Assembly (NCBI GenBank): GCA_963741795.1
Contig: CAVUJM010000020.1
Location: 1-64,000 of the forward strand
Source: UBA6265 sp963741795
GTDB lineage: Bacteria; Chloroflexota; Chloroflexia; Thermomicrobiales; UBA6265
Reading direction: 5' to 3'
DNA: 64,000 nt
Position 1 is the stretch's first letter, and each line of letters begins with the position of its first letter. Shown here in pieces: positions 1 through 9,937 of the stretch. Below the pieces are notes generated by a model. The model was given only the letters and a program-made list of their open reading frames with translations, did no database searches and had not been told where the DNA came from. A program made the translations under genes and the position numbers.

Positions 1-200
1 CGATCGATCGTGCCCCCGGACGGGCTCCAGTGGATCTCGTTCTCGTGCTTCGGCTCCTGCCGAACGAGTCGGTGCACGATATCGCCACGCGCCTCAAGAC
101 GCTTGACGAGCCGGCTGCCGACGAGGCCGCTGGCGCCGGTCACGGCGACGCGGAGCGGCTTGGGGGTGGATGACGATTGCGATGATGTGTGCTCGGCCAT
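1..200 (-). CDS. TIGR01777-type NAD(P)-dependent epimerase (partial)
   Basis: Only the first 66 codons are inside the window; the gene runs off the left edge. After a Ser/Thr-rich N-terminus of about 14 residues comes a Rossmann nucleotide-binding motif TGASGLVGSRL, then LVRQEP and HWSPSGGTID. This order is that of the TIGR01777/SDR39U1 epimerase family (a glycine-rich loop followed by W-x-P). The family binds NAD(P) and is assumed to act on a nucleotide-sugar-like substrate, but its reaction is not established. The ATG at 200 is preceded by AAGGAG seven bases upstream on the minus strand. It is transcribed away from the secreted-protein gene at 398, and an AT-rich inverted repeat lies between the two. 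Confidence 0.8.
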   Translation of the reverse strand, partial: MAEHTSSQSSSTPKPLRVAVTGASGLVGSRLVKRLEARGDIVHRLVRQEPKHENEIHWSPSGGTID

Positions 201-232
201 GGGCCACTCCTTGCGAGACTGTCTGTGGTTCA

Positions 233-251
233 AAACTTATACTTTAAGTTT
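233..251. promoter_or_regulatory. AT-rich inverted repeat, possible operator
   Basis: AAACTTA and TAAGTTT form 7-base arms around a 5-base spacer, in an AT-rich island within an otherwise GC-rich sequence. The repeat lies about 35 bases upstream of the minus-strand epimerase start. Size and placement fit a dimeric repressor site, but no cognate regulator is in the window. A TATACAAT-like -10 element near 319-326 may serve the plus-strand gene. Confidence 0.35.
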
Positions 252-397
252 ACTCTTACCTGCCCAGAAGCGCAATACCCCGGTGCCGGGCAAAAATCAG
301 CCGTCAAGATGCATACCGTATACAATGATAGGTAGTCGCGAGATCCTATGTTCGCGGTCTTCGGCGGCGGCGTCACTCAACGGAGAGGAACGTCATC

Positions 398-2257
398 ATG
401 GCTACCGGTCGGGCAACGGCGCCCATCGCCACACTCTCGTTTCTGATCTTCGCGCTGGTGCTCTCCGCCGCGCTCCCCTTCGGGGCGTTGGCCCAGCCCA
501 GTGTCCCGCTCCCTCCGTCCGGCCAGGTGATCGCCCACGGCATCGACACGCTGCCCGGGACCTCGATGAGCTGGCGGCTCGGCATGCTCACCGCCGCGCC
601 GGGCGCCACCGCCGATTTCGGCACCTTCGACACCGGATTCGCCATCGGGTATCAGCAAGCGGTCATCACCACGCGTCTCCCCTCCGGCGAAAGCGCCTAT
701 CTGGGGCAGGGCGAGGCCACCTTCCATCCCAACGGCTCCACGCTGCGTGTCGCGAGCGCATCGGGCATGGACGTTCCCTACCTGAACATCGACCTGACCA
801 CCGACGCGCCCGACCCCGGGGCGAGCTTCATTGGCGACGCCTTCATCGCGCCCTCGGGCACGCGGGCGATCCGGCTCACCAGCGACTCGATGAAGGCGGG
901 CGAAACCGGCACCTTCGTTCCTGACAACGATCTGCCGTACATGCTCTATGTGTTCGCCGGAGCCCTGCAGGTATCCGACGACAATGGCGGCATCACCGAG
1001 CTGATGGCCGACGACGCCACGCAGATGACCGGCACGGCGTCGCTTCTCACCGGCACCAGCGGTGCGCACTGGATGGTGGCTTCCATCGGCCCGCAGGTGA
1101 CCATCCCTCCCCTGCCGACACCAGCAGCGACGGTTGCACCGACACCGACGAACGTCTCCACCCCGATGGTGGCCGGCGCGATCGTCTTCACCATGTATGC
1201 GTGCCCCGAGTGGATCGGACCCGCTCACCGATGCAACAGTCTGTGCGCCCGCGTCCTTCTTCTGGGATATGACGCTCTCGCTGCAGGGTGCGGAGGACCC
1301 GAGCGCTGAATTCCGGCTCTCGGAGGTCGGCGTCCCGCAAGCTAACGGCACGTGGGTCGTCCCGCAGATCGATACCGGCGTGTGGGTGGTCCGGCCCGAT
1401 CTCGTTGGCGCCAACTACACGATGCGAGTCGAGATGACCGGCGACATCATCCCACTCGGAGGGATCTGGGGCGTGCAGGTCACGGGCGGCCATGACTCCG
1501 AAGTCAACGTGTATTTGATCGGCAGCCCGCCACACCCCGCAAACCGGCGACCTCATCATCGAGATGTACGATTGCCCACTGGGCACCGACCCACTCACCG
1601 ATCCGTCGACGTGCACCCTCGCTACGGATTCGCCGAACGTCGAGGTCTCCCGCATCACCCAGTCCGAGATGATCGTCTACAACACCCTTTGGGATGCGGT
1701 CTCAACCGAATCCGGCGTCTTCACACTGGAGGACATCCCCGCCGGACCGTACCTGCTCATTCCCGAGGGCGATGGTCTCTGGACCGCCGATGCCATCTCG
1801 ATGGGCGGTGACGCGACCTGGGATAACGGCTTCTGGGAAGTCTGGATTCCCGAGGACGGCGCAACCCGGTACGTCGCCATCTACCACACCCCGGCCGGCC
1901 CGCCCGAGCCCACCGGGACCACCGTCGTCTCCCAGGGCGTCGGCCGCCTCTGGATTACACAGATCGACTGCCCTGCCGGCACAGGAGACCCGCTGAGTGA
2001 ACCTGGCTGCTTCCCGACCGAGTCGCCCTGGGACGTTTTCGTGACCAACGCCGACACCGGCGAGACATGGACGCTCTCCGAGGACGGCACGCCAGTCACG
2101 GCGGGCTCGTGGGAATTCGTGCTCCCGGCCGGGACCTATTTCATCGACGTCTCGTACGTTAGCTCATGGAAAGTGATCTACGAGGACGTCCGCTATCGTA
2201 ACCGATGGAGGTCTCGTCGAGATTGTGGTGTACAGCATCCCGCACGACGAGCCGTAG
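398..2257 (+). CDS. Secreted protein with cupin-like region and three Cys-containing repeats (three frame breaks)
   Basis: The start follows GGAGAGGAA. Residues 1-31 form a signal peptide (hydrophobic core, cleavage near ALAQP). A beta-rich region of about 200 residues follows, weakly cupin-like, then a Pro/Thr linker. The remainder is three repeats, each opening with a Cys motif (CPEGSDPLTDATVCA, CPLGTDPLTDPSTC, CPAGTGDPLSEPGC) and followed by about 120 beta-rich residues resembling SpaA/prealbumin-like domains. The frame breaks near 1207, 1527 and 2200; dropping one base each time restores the repeat, and the protein then ends TDGGLVEIVVYSIPHDEP at the TAG of 2255-2257. Function is unknown; an extracellular or surface adhesive role is inferred from the architecture only. 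Confidence 0.6.
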
Positions 2258-2266
2258 CACGGGACG

Positions 2267-2306
2267 ACAGAGAACGCGCCGGGGAAGTTCCCGGCGCGTT
2301 CTCTGT
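2267..2306. terminator. Strong hairpin between convergent genes
   Basis: A 17-base stem (ACAGAGAACGCGCCGGG and its complement) closes on a short loop ten bases after the secreted-protein stop. There is no long T-run. It sits between convergent genes and probably serves both directions. Confidence 0.7.
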
Positions 2307-2332
2307 GTTCCAGGCTCCGGTCGAGACGACGA

Positions 2333-2527
2333 TCAGGAATCCTTGTCCTTGTTCTTCGCCTTGTCGCTCACCACCGGCTTCTCCCGGCGGGCGTCGCCCT
2401 TCTCCGCCTGCTCGCCATCGTCGATGTACGCGGCCGGTCCGGTGTCGCCACCCTCTTCACCAGCGATGTCGACGTTCTCGAATCGCTCTTTCTCTTCCTT
2501 GCTCAGGTCGCCCCACTGCTTTGGCAT
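2333..2527 (-). CDS. Small hydrophilic charged protein, unknown function
   Basis: This encodes 64 residues starting MPKQWGDLSKEEKERF and ending in a Lys/Asp-rich tail. The second of two close ATGs (2527) is chosen because AAAGGAGG lies six bases upstream; the ATG at 2533 is too close to it. The protein is very charged, with no membrane segment or Cys, and looks largely disordered after residue 20. It resembles small stress-associated hydrophilic proteins in general character only. It is convergent with the secreted-protein gene and appears to be a single-gene unit. No family is recognised. Confidence 0.6.
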   Translation of the reverse strand: MPKQWGDLSKEEKERFENVDIAGEEGGDTGPAAYIDDGEQAEKGDARREKPVVSDKAKNKDKDS

Positions 2528-2649
2528 GGTCATCCTCCTTTGGTGAGCGCAGGATGCGCTGCGGAGTTCCATGCAGGTTCCGTTCCGGGGCTACACCCAT
2601 CGGGCGGCGATCAGACGTCAGTGGCGATCGCGATGACATGATGCGATGC

Positions 2650-2666
2650 ATCGACCGAAGGTCGAT
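2650..2666. repeat. Short palindrome module of the dispersed intergenic repeat family
   Basis: ATCGACC-GAA-GGTCGAT is a 7-base perfect stem. Near-identical modules occur at 22754-22770, 44891-44907 and 46267-46281, so this looks like a single hairpin unit of the compound repeats described elsewhere in the window. Confidence 0.5.
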
Positions 2667-2680
2667 ATCCCGCCCGCCAA

Positions 2681-3622
2681 CTACGCGAAGTGCGCGATGA
2701 CCTCTTTCTCGAACTGCTCGATCAGGTCGAGGTTCGTCGCCACGCCCGGCAGGTAGACGATGATGTAGTCGATACCGGCGTCGATCAGGCGCTGCACGTA
2801 GGCGCGGATCTCCTCCGCCTTGCCGACGATCGTGTAGTCGAAAAGCAGGTTCTTGCGGATCTCGTCGGCGTCGTCGCCATCGTTGACGATGATCGCGTCC
2901 AACTCCGCCGAGCGGATGATCTCGTCGTAGTCCCGCCCGACGTTCTCGCAGTGCCCCTTCAGGACCTCAAGCTTGTGCTTGCAGACCTCGGGATCGCGCC
3001 CAACGTTGCAGGCATCGGCATACTGCGCGACGAGCTTCAGCGTCACCTTCTCGCCGCCACCACCGATCCAGAGCTGCACCTTGTGGTCCGGCTTCGCGCT
3101 CTTCGGCTCGTTGATCGGCTCATCGATCGTGTAGAACTCGCCCTCAAAGGTCGGCTTGTCCTGCGTGAACATCTTGTCGATGATCTGCACGCCTTCCCTG
3201 AACATCCGCATGCGCGGCCCGGTCTCGGGGAAGCCGTAGCCGTACGCCTCCCACTCGTGCTCGTACCACCCCGCGCCGATGCCGGCGTTCAGGCGCCCGC
3301 CGCTGGCGACATCAACCGTCGAGGCAACCTTCGCGAACAGCGCCGGGTTGCGGTAGCCGTTGCACGAGACCATCTGCCCGATCCGCACGCGCTTCGTGTC
3401 ACGGGCGAGCGTCGCGGAGACCGTCCACGCCTCGAACGTGGTCTCCATCGTCGGCTCCGGGACGGTGTGGAAGTGATCGTAGACCCAGACCGAGTCCCAC
3501 GGCCCATCGTCGGCGCGCTTCGCGACGGCGGTCATCGCCTCGTACTGCTCGACCGGGTCGTCGATGTCGACCAGATCCATCTTCCATCCCTGCGGGACGA
3601 ACAGCCCGAACTTCACACTCAT
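2681..3622 (-). CDS. LLM-class F420-dependent oxidoreductase
   Basis: This 313-residue protein matches the bacterial luciferase-like TIM-barrel superfamily, F420-type branch. It shows N-terminal FGLFVPQGW, WVYDHFHTVP, an RIGQMVSCNGYRNPALFAKVASTVD segment in two parts typical of the F420 subgroup, SGGRLNAGIGAGWYEHE, and QLWIGGGGE near residue 190. Such enzymes reduce or oxidise small substrates with deazaflavin F420; the substrate cannot be read from sequence. The start at 3622 has GAGGAGG six bases upstream; an in-frame extension to 4009 is rejected because it lacks a ribosome site and crosses the divergent promoter region. It is monocistronic, divergent from the McrC-like gene. Confidence 0.85.
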   Translation of the reverse strand: MSVKFGLFVPQGWKMDLVDIDDPVEQYEAMTAVAKRADDGPWDSVWVYDHFHTVPEPTMETTFEAWTVSATLARDTKRVRIGQMVSCNGYRNPALFAKVASTVDVASGGRLNAGIGAGWYEHEWEAYGYGFPETGPRMRMFREGVQIIDKMFTQDKPTFEGEFYTIDEPINEPKSAKPDHKVQLWIGGGGEKVTLKLVAQYADACNVGRDPEVCKHKLEVLKGHCENVGRDYDEIIRSAELDAIIVNDGDDADEIRKNLLFDYTIVGKAEEIRAYVQRLIDAGIDYIIVYLPGVATNLDLIEQFEKEVIAHFA

Positions 3623-3755
3623 GAAAGCCTCCTCGTGGGTGGTCCGGACCGACGCCGTCGACGGCCCCGGCGCACCCTCGCTCTTCCCATCTTCCCGCCG
3701 GTTTCGCGCCACCGCAACGGTTGCGCGCGGGGCGGCGAAAAGGGACAATGCACGC

Positions 3756-5451
3756 ATGGTCAACGACACAACCCGCACGGATCCTGACCGGATCGCGCCG
3801 CGGCACCGCCGGTACCCGGACGTCTTCACCAACGTCACCGGGCGCCAGTCTCGTGCTCCCTTCCCGGCACCTGCGGACCCAGCTCGCGCCGGCCGAATGG
3901 ACCGTGCAAGAGTGGACGGAGTCCACGGTGTCGTTCCCGGCCACGACGCACCTGCGGATCGGCTCCCAGACGCGGCGGCCCCTTTGGCCGGCGCGACGGC
4001 ACTGGCCACTTCCGATGCGGTTCGAGAACGAGCTGGGCCTCACAACGCTCCAGCCGCTGCTGGACGGACGGCGCTCGGCGAGCCCATCTACCTCGAGGTG
4101 ATCGCGAAGAAGTTCCCGGACTGCCGAGCAGTCCCTCGCGTTCATGACGCGGCATGCTGACGGACCTCTTCGCGCGCGGCGGAGCCCTGCCGTTCGACAT
4201 CACCCGCAGACGATCCGCGACGTCCGCGAGGAGCCCGGGCCCCGAACGACCTGTTCGCCTACCACTTCTTCCGCCACCACCACGGCGAGCTCGTCCGCGC
4301 GCTCCAGGCCGTGCTCGGCGGCCCGCACCGGGTCCTCGGCGACCGCGTGGAACATGTCCGGCCCATGAGGTCAAGCCGCGTCGACACCGAGTCGGTGATG
4401 CACATCCTGCGCGGACCGCCGGGCAACGGCGAGCGCCGCCGGCACGAGCGGCGCGTCCATCCTCCATCGTCTCCAGCCGGAGCGCGTGCTGCAGCGCATT
4501 CCCGAGGAGACCTTCGACACGCCGGAGAACCGGTTCATCCTCTCGGCCATGCGCCGCATGTACGTCACGGCAACCGCATCCGCGCAGGCCGCGTGGTACC
4601 GTGCGCCAGGTCGCCGGTGCCGGACCACGCCCGGAGGCGATCGAGGACGTCCATCACCACCTGCTCCAGCTCGTCAGGACCGGCGCTTCGTCGGCCTCGG
4701 CGGTCGTCGCCATGCCGAGCCCAGTCACGCGTGCTCCAGAGCAAGGACGGCTATCGGGAGCTGACACTGCTCTGGGACGCGTTTCACCGGCTCCAGGAAC
4801 CGGTCTACCAGCAGATGCAGCACGCGATCGACCTGCGCGACGTCGCCGACGCTGTATGAGTTCTGGCTGCTGTTCGAGCTGATCGACGCGATCCGTCGCA
4901 CGCACCGGAGTTCAGCCGCGCCTGCGGGGCTTCGACGAGATGCAGCATCCCGGCAACGCCTTCACTGCCGTCTTCCCGGCGCACGGCACGCTCACCTACC
5001 AGGCGTCGTTCTCCGGCAAGGCCATCTACTCCGGCATCACGCTGCGGCCAGACTTCGTGTGGCAGACGGTTGACGGGCGGCGGCATCGTCATGGACGCGA
5101 AGTTCCGCATCTCCTACCCCTGGCCGCAGGAGGGCGAGGACACCATGGCCGATGGAGAAGAGCCGCGCCACGACCGACGACATCACGAAGATGCACGCCT
5201 ATCGCGACGCAATCGACGGCGTCACCGCCGCGCTCGTGCTCTACCCGGGCGCGAACGGTTATCTCAAGACCCCGGACCGCGAGTCTCGGCGACGTCCGCA
5301 TATCGACGACCTGATCGACGACATCATCGCCGGCAACCTGGACGGCATTGGCGCGATCCCGATGAGTCCGATAGAGAAAGGGACTGAATCAAGTGACCAA
5401 CCAACCGGAACGTCCACCAACCGCCAACCCGGACATTCGAATCGATCCTGA
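3756..5451 (+). pseudogene. McrC-like DUF2357 / PD-(D/E)XK nuclease, multiply frameshifted
   Basis: No single frame is long, but consecutive segments in shifting frames spell one protein. In order they are: RFENELGLTTLQPLLDG, LGEPIYLEVIAKKFP, SLAFMTR, LTDLFARGGALPFDIT, FAYHFFRHHHGELVRALQ, RIPEETFDTPENRFILSAMR, KDGYRELTLLWDAFHRLQ, QHAIDLRDVA, YEFWLLFELIDAIR, LRPDFVW, IVMDAKFR, TKMHAYRDAI and LVLYPG. This is the DUF2357 domain followed by a PD...DxK nuclease core, the effector half of McrBC-type systems that cut modified or invading DNA. Both one-base gains and losses are needed, more than a dozen within 1.7 kb. Retention of the motifs argues for poor sequence or very recent decay. Start at ATG 3756 is tentative. 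An AAA+ partner follows. Confidence 0.7.
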
Positions 5452-5714
5452 CACCGGGTGGAACATCCAGATGGCGCACCTGATCGCGACATCAATCCAG
5501 ATCGCCGACGAGATCAATCCCAATAGCTGGAGTCTTATAGCTGGAAAGATCAGCCGGTTTTTGGAGCAGGGTCGTGACACTGGCCACGATGGGCCTCAAC
5601 CCCTCATACACGCTCATGGTAGATACCACGCTCATAAACGATGAGAATCGCGACATCTTCGAGAGGCTCGAGTTGAATGGAATGTCCTTAGCCGCCCATG
5701 GCTCGCTAAATTGA
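5394..5714 (+). CDS. Small unknown protein between McrC-like and McrB-like genes (one frame break)
   Basis: This GTG-started frame overlaps the end of the DUF2357 gene and encodes about 106 residues after removal of one base near 5579. It begins VTNQPERPPTANPDIRIDP, has a helical centre (IATSIQIADEINPNSWSLIAGK), and ends IFERLELNGMSLAAHGSLN. The stop at 5712-5714 overlaps a TTG start of the next frame, suggesting translational coupling. GC content starts to drop here. No family is recognised. It could be an accessory subunit of the restriction system or the detached N-terminus of the ATPase; the overlaps on both sides support membership in the operon. Confidence 0.45.
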
Positions 5715-7915
5715 GAGTACCGGTCGCAGACGTTCCCTCGGCGATGGAATACCTGAAAGACGAATATCTTTCGGCTCTCCGAAGGAGTGCGTCAGATACT
5801 CAGACGAGGTGTAATCGTTGGAAACAACACAACGAAGAGTTCCGGCGTCAACTCGAACAAGTGTGCGGCGAAGAGCTTCCCAACCCCGGGCTACATACAC
5901 GATCTGGAGGGGCACCCGGCACTGCCATTGACTCCACATTCGATCCGGACGCTGGTTGGAACCCGATTCGCTCTCCGAGTTGGGCAAGTCAGGTTCTGAC
6001 CGCTCACGCCGAAAGCCCTCGAAGCTGGGCGGTAAGGTTCTATCAGGGAGAAGATCATTCTCTACATCCGCGATGAGCAAGGTTATGGCTGTGAGCCCCT
6101 TTTCTGGCCACTTCCTGGTCGAAGGTAACCGAAGCACTGATGAGAACTTGAACCTTCCGTCTTGGCTCTGTCGCTCCTGCGAAAGCATTCGACTTGGAAG
6201 CATCATGGTTCGGAGCGTTGGAAGAGGACGACTTCCAGATTCTAATCCAGCAATTGCGACCTAAGCACGATGCGATCGTTCGCGCTCTTGCAGCAACAGT
6301 AAGAAATAAAGCTAATCGCGCGAATCAGACATCAACAGAGCACAGTGAACTTTGTCGCCGAGCTTACATCTCAACACCTTACCCGAGCCAGAATACGAGG
6401 CGAATCCCGTCACGACGCCCAAGAGCGGCAAGAGGGCCGGCGAAGGTTCCGCTATGGAAGTGTTGAGGGTTGAGTTCTCTCGCCGGGGCTTGTCATACAA
6501 CGCGGCGCAACTCGCCACCTTCTACACCGCTCTCCAGACGAAGGGCTTTGTCGTCCTCAGCGGTATCAGCGGCACCGGAAAATCCAAAATCGCCCAAGGT
6601 TTCGTTGATCTAGTGCCATCCGCCGTTGCTATCCCTCTCACGGTTCGCGGCTGTTCTCTAATGCGGTCTCACAGTACCGAAAGACTTCGCCTACCGACTT
6701 GGCTTTCCCAGTGAGAACACATCGGGCCCCATCTTCGTCTCCCTAGCTTCTACCCGAAGTGAGGGGCTCGTTCGGGTCAGGAACAACTACGGCGAGAATC
6801 TCTTCAGCTGGAATTCGGCCAAGGGATGCTGTTCGGGAAGGATCTCAAGCCTGCGCCCAGGAACGTCTCTCCTTGCCCAGTCTTTCCGACTGGCAGGAAG
6901 GGCTGCCCACAAAGGTAGAACTTGAAGACCGAACTCCGAGCAACTCCCTCTTCCTTTCCGTCCGGCCGGACTGGCGGGATAGCACCTCGCTGCTCGGCTA
7001 CTACAACCCGCTCACCGAGACATACGAGTGGACCGATTTCCTGCGTTTCCTTCTCCGCGCTCGCGACAACTACAAGGCCAACGGGAAAGACGCGCTCGCC
7101 TGGTTCGTGATCCTCGACGAGATGAACCTCGCCCACGTCGAGTATTACTTCGCCGACCTGCTGAGCATCATCGAATCCGGTCGGGACGACGACGGCTGGT
7201 CGCGCGAGCCGATCCGCCTCACCTACCCAGACGCCAAGACCGACAACCCGCCGCCGCACGAGATCCACCTGCCGCCGAACCTCTACATCATCGGCACCGT
7301 CAACATGGACGAGACCACGCACGCCTTCAGCCCGAAGGTCCTCGACCGCGCCTTCACGATCGAGCTGACCGACGTCGACTTCTCAGGACTACCCGCCAGA
7401 ATCCCTGGCCACCACGGGGCCAGGGCTACCCGACAACGAGCGGCAGGCCCTGCTGCGGGCAATTCACCCGCGACGGACGGTTCGCGCAGGTCAGCAAGAC
7501 GGACGTCCACGCCGCCGTGCAGGCCCATCCGGAGATGCGCGACTGGCTCCAGAACCTGAACGAGCGCCTCGCCCAGCACCAGTTCCATTTCGGCTACCGC
7601 GTCTTCGACGAGATCGCCCAGTTCATCCACAACGCCGACCACAACGGGATGTTCGACGACTGGACAGAGGCATTCGACCATGCCGTGTTCATGAAGGTGC
7701 TGCCGAAGTTCAACGGCTCCCACGCGCGCCTCAGCGGCCCGCTCGCGACGACGCTGGAATGGGCGAACGATCCGGCGCGGAAGGTGTCGGTCCCGCTCGG
7801 GGGTTACTCAGACGACCAGCCGGTCGTGGCCGCCCCACGCCTCGCGCGCGTCGCCGACCGCGTCCAGCGGATGATTGACACGTTGGAGACCAACGGCTTC
7901 GTCTCGTTCGGATAG
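5711..7915 (+). pseudogene. McrB-like AAA+ ATPase, multiply frameshifted
   Basis: The N-terminal 700 bases are AT-richer and broken; readable pieces include EYLKDEYLSALRR, KIILYIRDEQGYGCEPLFW and EDDFQILIQQLRPKHDAIV. From about 6455 the motor domain is clear: VVLSGISGTGKSKIAQGF (Walker A), SLLGYYNPLTETYEW, WFVILDEMNLAHVEYYF (Walker B with catalytic Glu), and GTVNMDETTHAFSPKVLDRA (sensor 1 and arginine finger). The GTP-type MNxxDR motif of E. coli McrB is replaced by VNMDETT, so ATP may be used. Breaks near 7384 and 7470 are each repaired by dropping one base. The protein ends LETNGFVSFG. Paired with the DUF2357 nuclease it forms a type IV restriction-like locus in nuclease-first order. Confidence 0.75.
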
Positions 7916-7923
7916 CATCGGCC

Positions 7924-9848
7924 TTACGGCTCTCGGACGGTCGTCTCCTCGCTGATGACGACATCGCTCGCCAACCCGGAGGCAGAGACGGCCCGCACGC
8001 CATAGCGCCGCCTCCCGGCCGGGGGCGCGGTGTCGATCCAGAGCGCCGCGCGGAGCGGATCAGGGGTGATCCGCGCGCCGGGCTTCTCGCCATCCATAAG
8101 GAAGACCTCGTAGCTGAAGAACGCCGCGTCGAAGCTCGGCGTCCAGCGCAGGACCACATCGCGACCGCGCTGCTCGACGGAGAGCCATTCGGGCGCGACG
8201 GGGACCTGGTCACTCACCGGTGTGATCCAGAGCAGCGTCGTCTCGTACGGCGCCAGTCGTGATCCGTTCGCGCCATTCCCCGTTCGTGAGCGCGATATCC
8301 TGTTCGATTGGCCGCGCCAGCGCCAGCTCCTGTGCTTGCCGGATCCGCCCAAGCTCCTCGCGGGGTGGCGCCGGATACGGGTTCGCCTCGGAGCCGCCGG
8401 CAGCGTGCCAGGCGTTGGAATGCTCGCGGTCGATCGCAAACCGGGCGATGTTGACGCGCGGCCAGGGGATGCCTTCGAGTACGTAGTCGATCTCTCGCGC
8501 GGTCCCGTCGCTGTCCGGGTCGGGATAGTGCGCGAGCAGACAGCCGATATGGCTCTCCGCTCTCGTCGCCAGATGATAGAGATCCGTCGTCGGGAAGATG
8601 TGCTCCGCCCCGCTCACCACGCGCGCCTGCCGGTCGCCAAGCAACGGCAGCAGCTCATAGAAGGCGTACGCCGGGAGCTTCACCAGGTCGCCAGGCTCGT
8701 CGCACGGCATACGTCATGATCGAGCGCCGACCGTCGAACGGCGCCTCGACCAGCTGCAGGTCGATGTTGTCCGCCGCGCCGATGAAGCGGACGCCATCCG
8801 ACTCATACGCCGCATCGAGCGACGCATGTAGCGCCGTCACGGCCCCGAGCCAGGCGCCGCCTGCCTCGGTCATCCGAGGCGCATACGGCACCTCGAACCC
8901 GACCTTCTCGTCCGCTTCGTTGTTGATCACCGGGATGCCGGCGAACCGCTCGGGATCGAGCGCGAGCATCTGGTCCGCCGTCGCCTTCGCGGCGTCGTAC
9001 AACCGCCGCGGATCCGGCGGGTCGTCACCGACCGTGCCCTTGCGGTGGATGGAGACAAAATCGAGCCGCAGCCCGGGATCGGAGGCGATGAAATCGAAGA
9101 AGCGCGCCATCCACGGCTCCCCGAAGTCCGGCACCTGCTGCGGCTTGTAGGCGATCGCCGGCCCGCCGAGCCGGATCGGCAGGTCGAGCGACGCCACGAC
9201 GTCCGATGTTGCCCGATACAGGTCAAAATACTGCGCCTGCGTCCCGCTCCAGAACCGTCCCTCGTTCGGTTCGTTCCAGACTTCGAACCACCACTCCACC
9301 ATGGCGTCCGGCCCGAACCGTGGATCCTGCGCCAATGCGTCGAAGAAAGCGCGCAGCAGGAGTTGCCACGCGTCCCAGTTTTCCGGCGGCTCGATCGGCG
9401 ACGGGGACACGGCTTGCGGGAAAAACCCCAGCGAGATGAACGGGATCAGCCCACGCGAGGTCAGCGCCTCCAGCGCGTCGAACGTGCGCGAGAAGTCGAT
9501 TGGCGCGTCCGGCTTGGTCCATACCGTCCCCCCGCTCTCCGGCTCCAGCCGTTCCGGCACGCCCGAACTCAGCGCGCCGAAGAAGCGCACGCCCCGGAAC
9601 GCGCGGGGCGATGCCCCCAGATTGTCGAGCAGGAGGTCGAATTCGGGACGTCCGAGCCAATCAACGTCGTACTCCCCGACGAAGCCCAGGTCATGGCTCC
9701 GGACCGGCACGCCAGCCTTATCGGCCGCGACCGAGACGACCACCGACTGCTCACCGGCGGGAGTCGCGCTGGGGCTCCTGGACGTCTTCGTGAGCGGGAG
9801 GGCGACGGACGCTTTGGCGAGCGTCCGCCGGCTGAGTCGATGCTGCAT
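7924..9848 (-). CDS. Exported GH39-family glycosidase with C-terminal FnIII-like domain (two frame breaks)
   Basis: The ATG at 9848 opens a Tat-type signal (SRRTLAKASVALPL). The (beta/alpha)8 catalytic domain follows: WWFEVWNEPN gives the acid/base Glu near residue 193, and PVINNEADE gives the likely nucleophile near 310. After frame breaks near 8712 and 8262, each fixed by dropping one base, come DLVKLPAYAFYELLPLLG, the beta-sandwich segment LAPYETTLLW, and a fibronectin-III-like end (APEWLSVEQRGRDVVLRW). This layout matches alpha-L-iduronidase/beta-xylosidase GH39 enzymes. It probably removes terminal sugars from extracellular glycans; the exact linkage is unknown. It is divergent from the nucleoside hydrolase, 89 bases away. 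Confidence 0.75.
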
Positions 9849-9937
9849 GCGTGCTCCTGACGGTGCCGAACGTCGATACACGTGTCCTCACCATGCATAA
9901 TTGCCGCCATCTGGCCCCTCGCGATGACGTCCGGGAC

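Noticed and set aside
398..2257. Programmed ribosomal frameshifting in the repeat protein
   Set aside because: There is no slippery heptamer at the junctions and three separate shifts of the same kind would be needed; sequence error is simpler.
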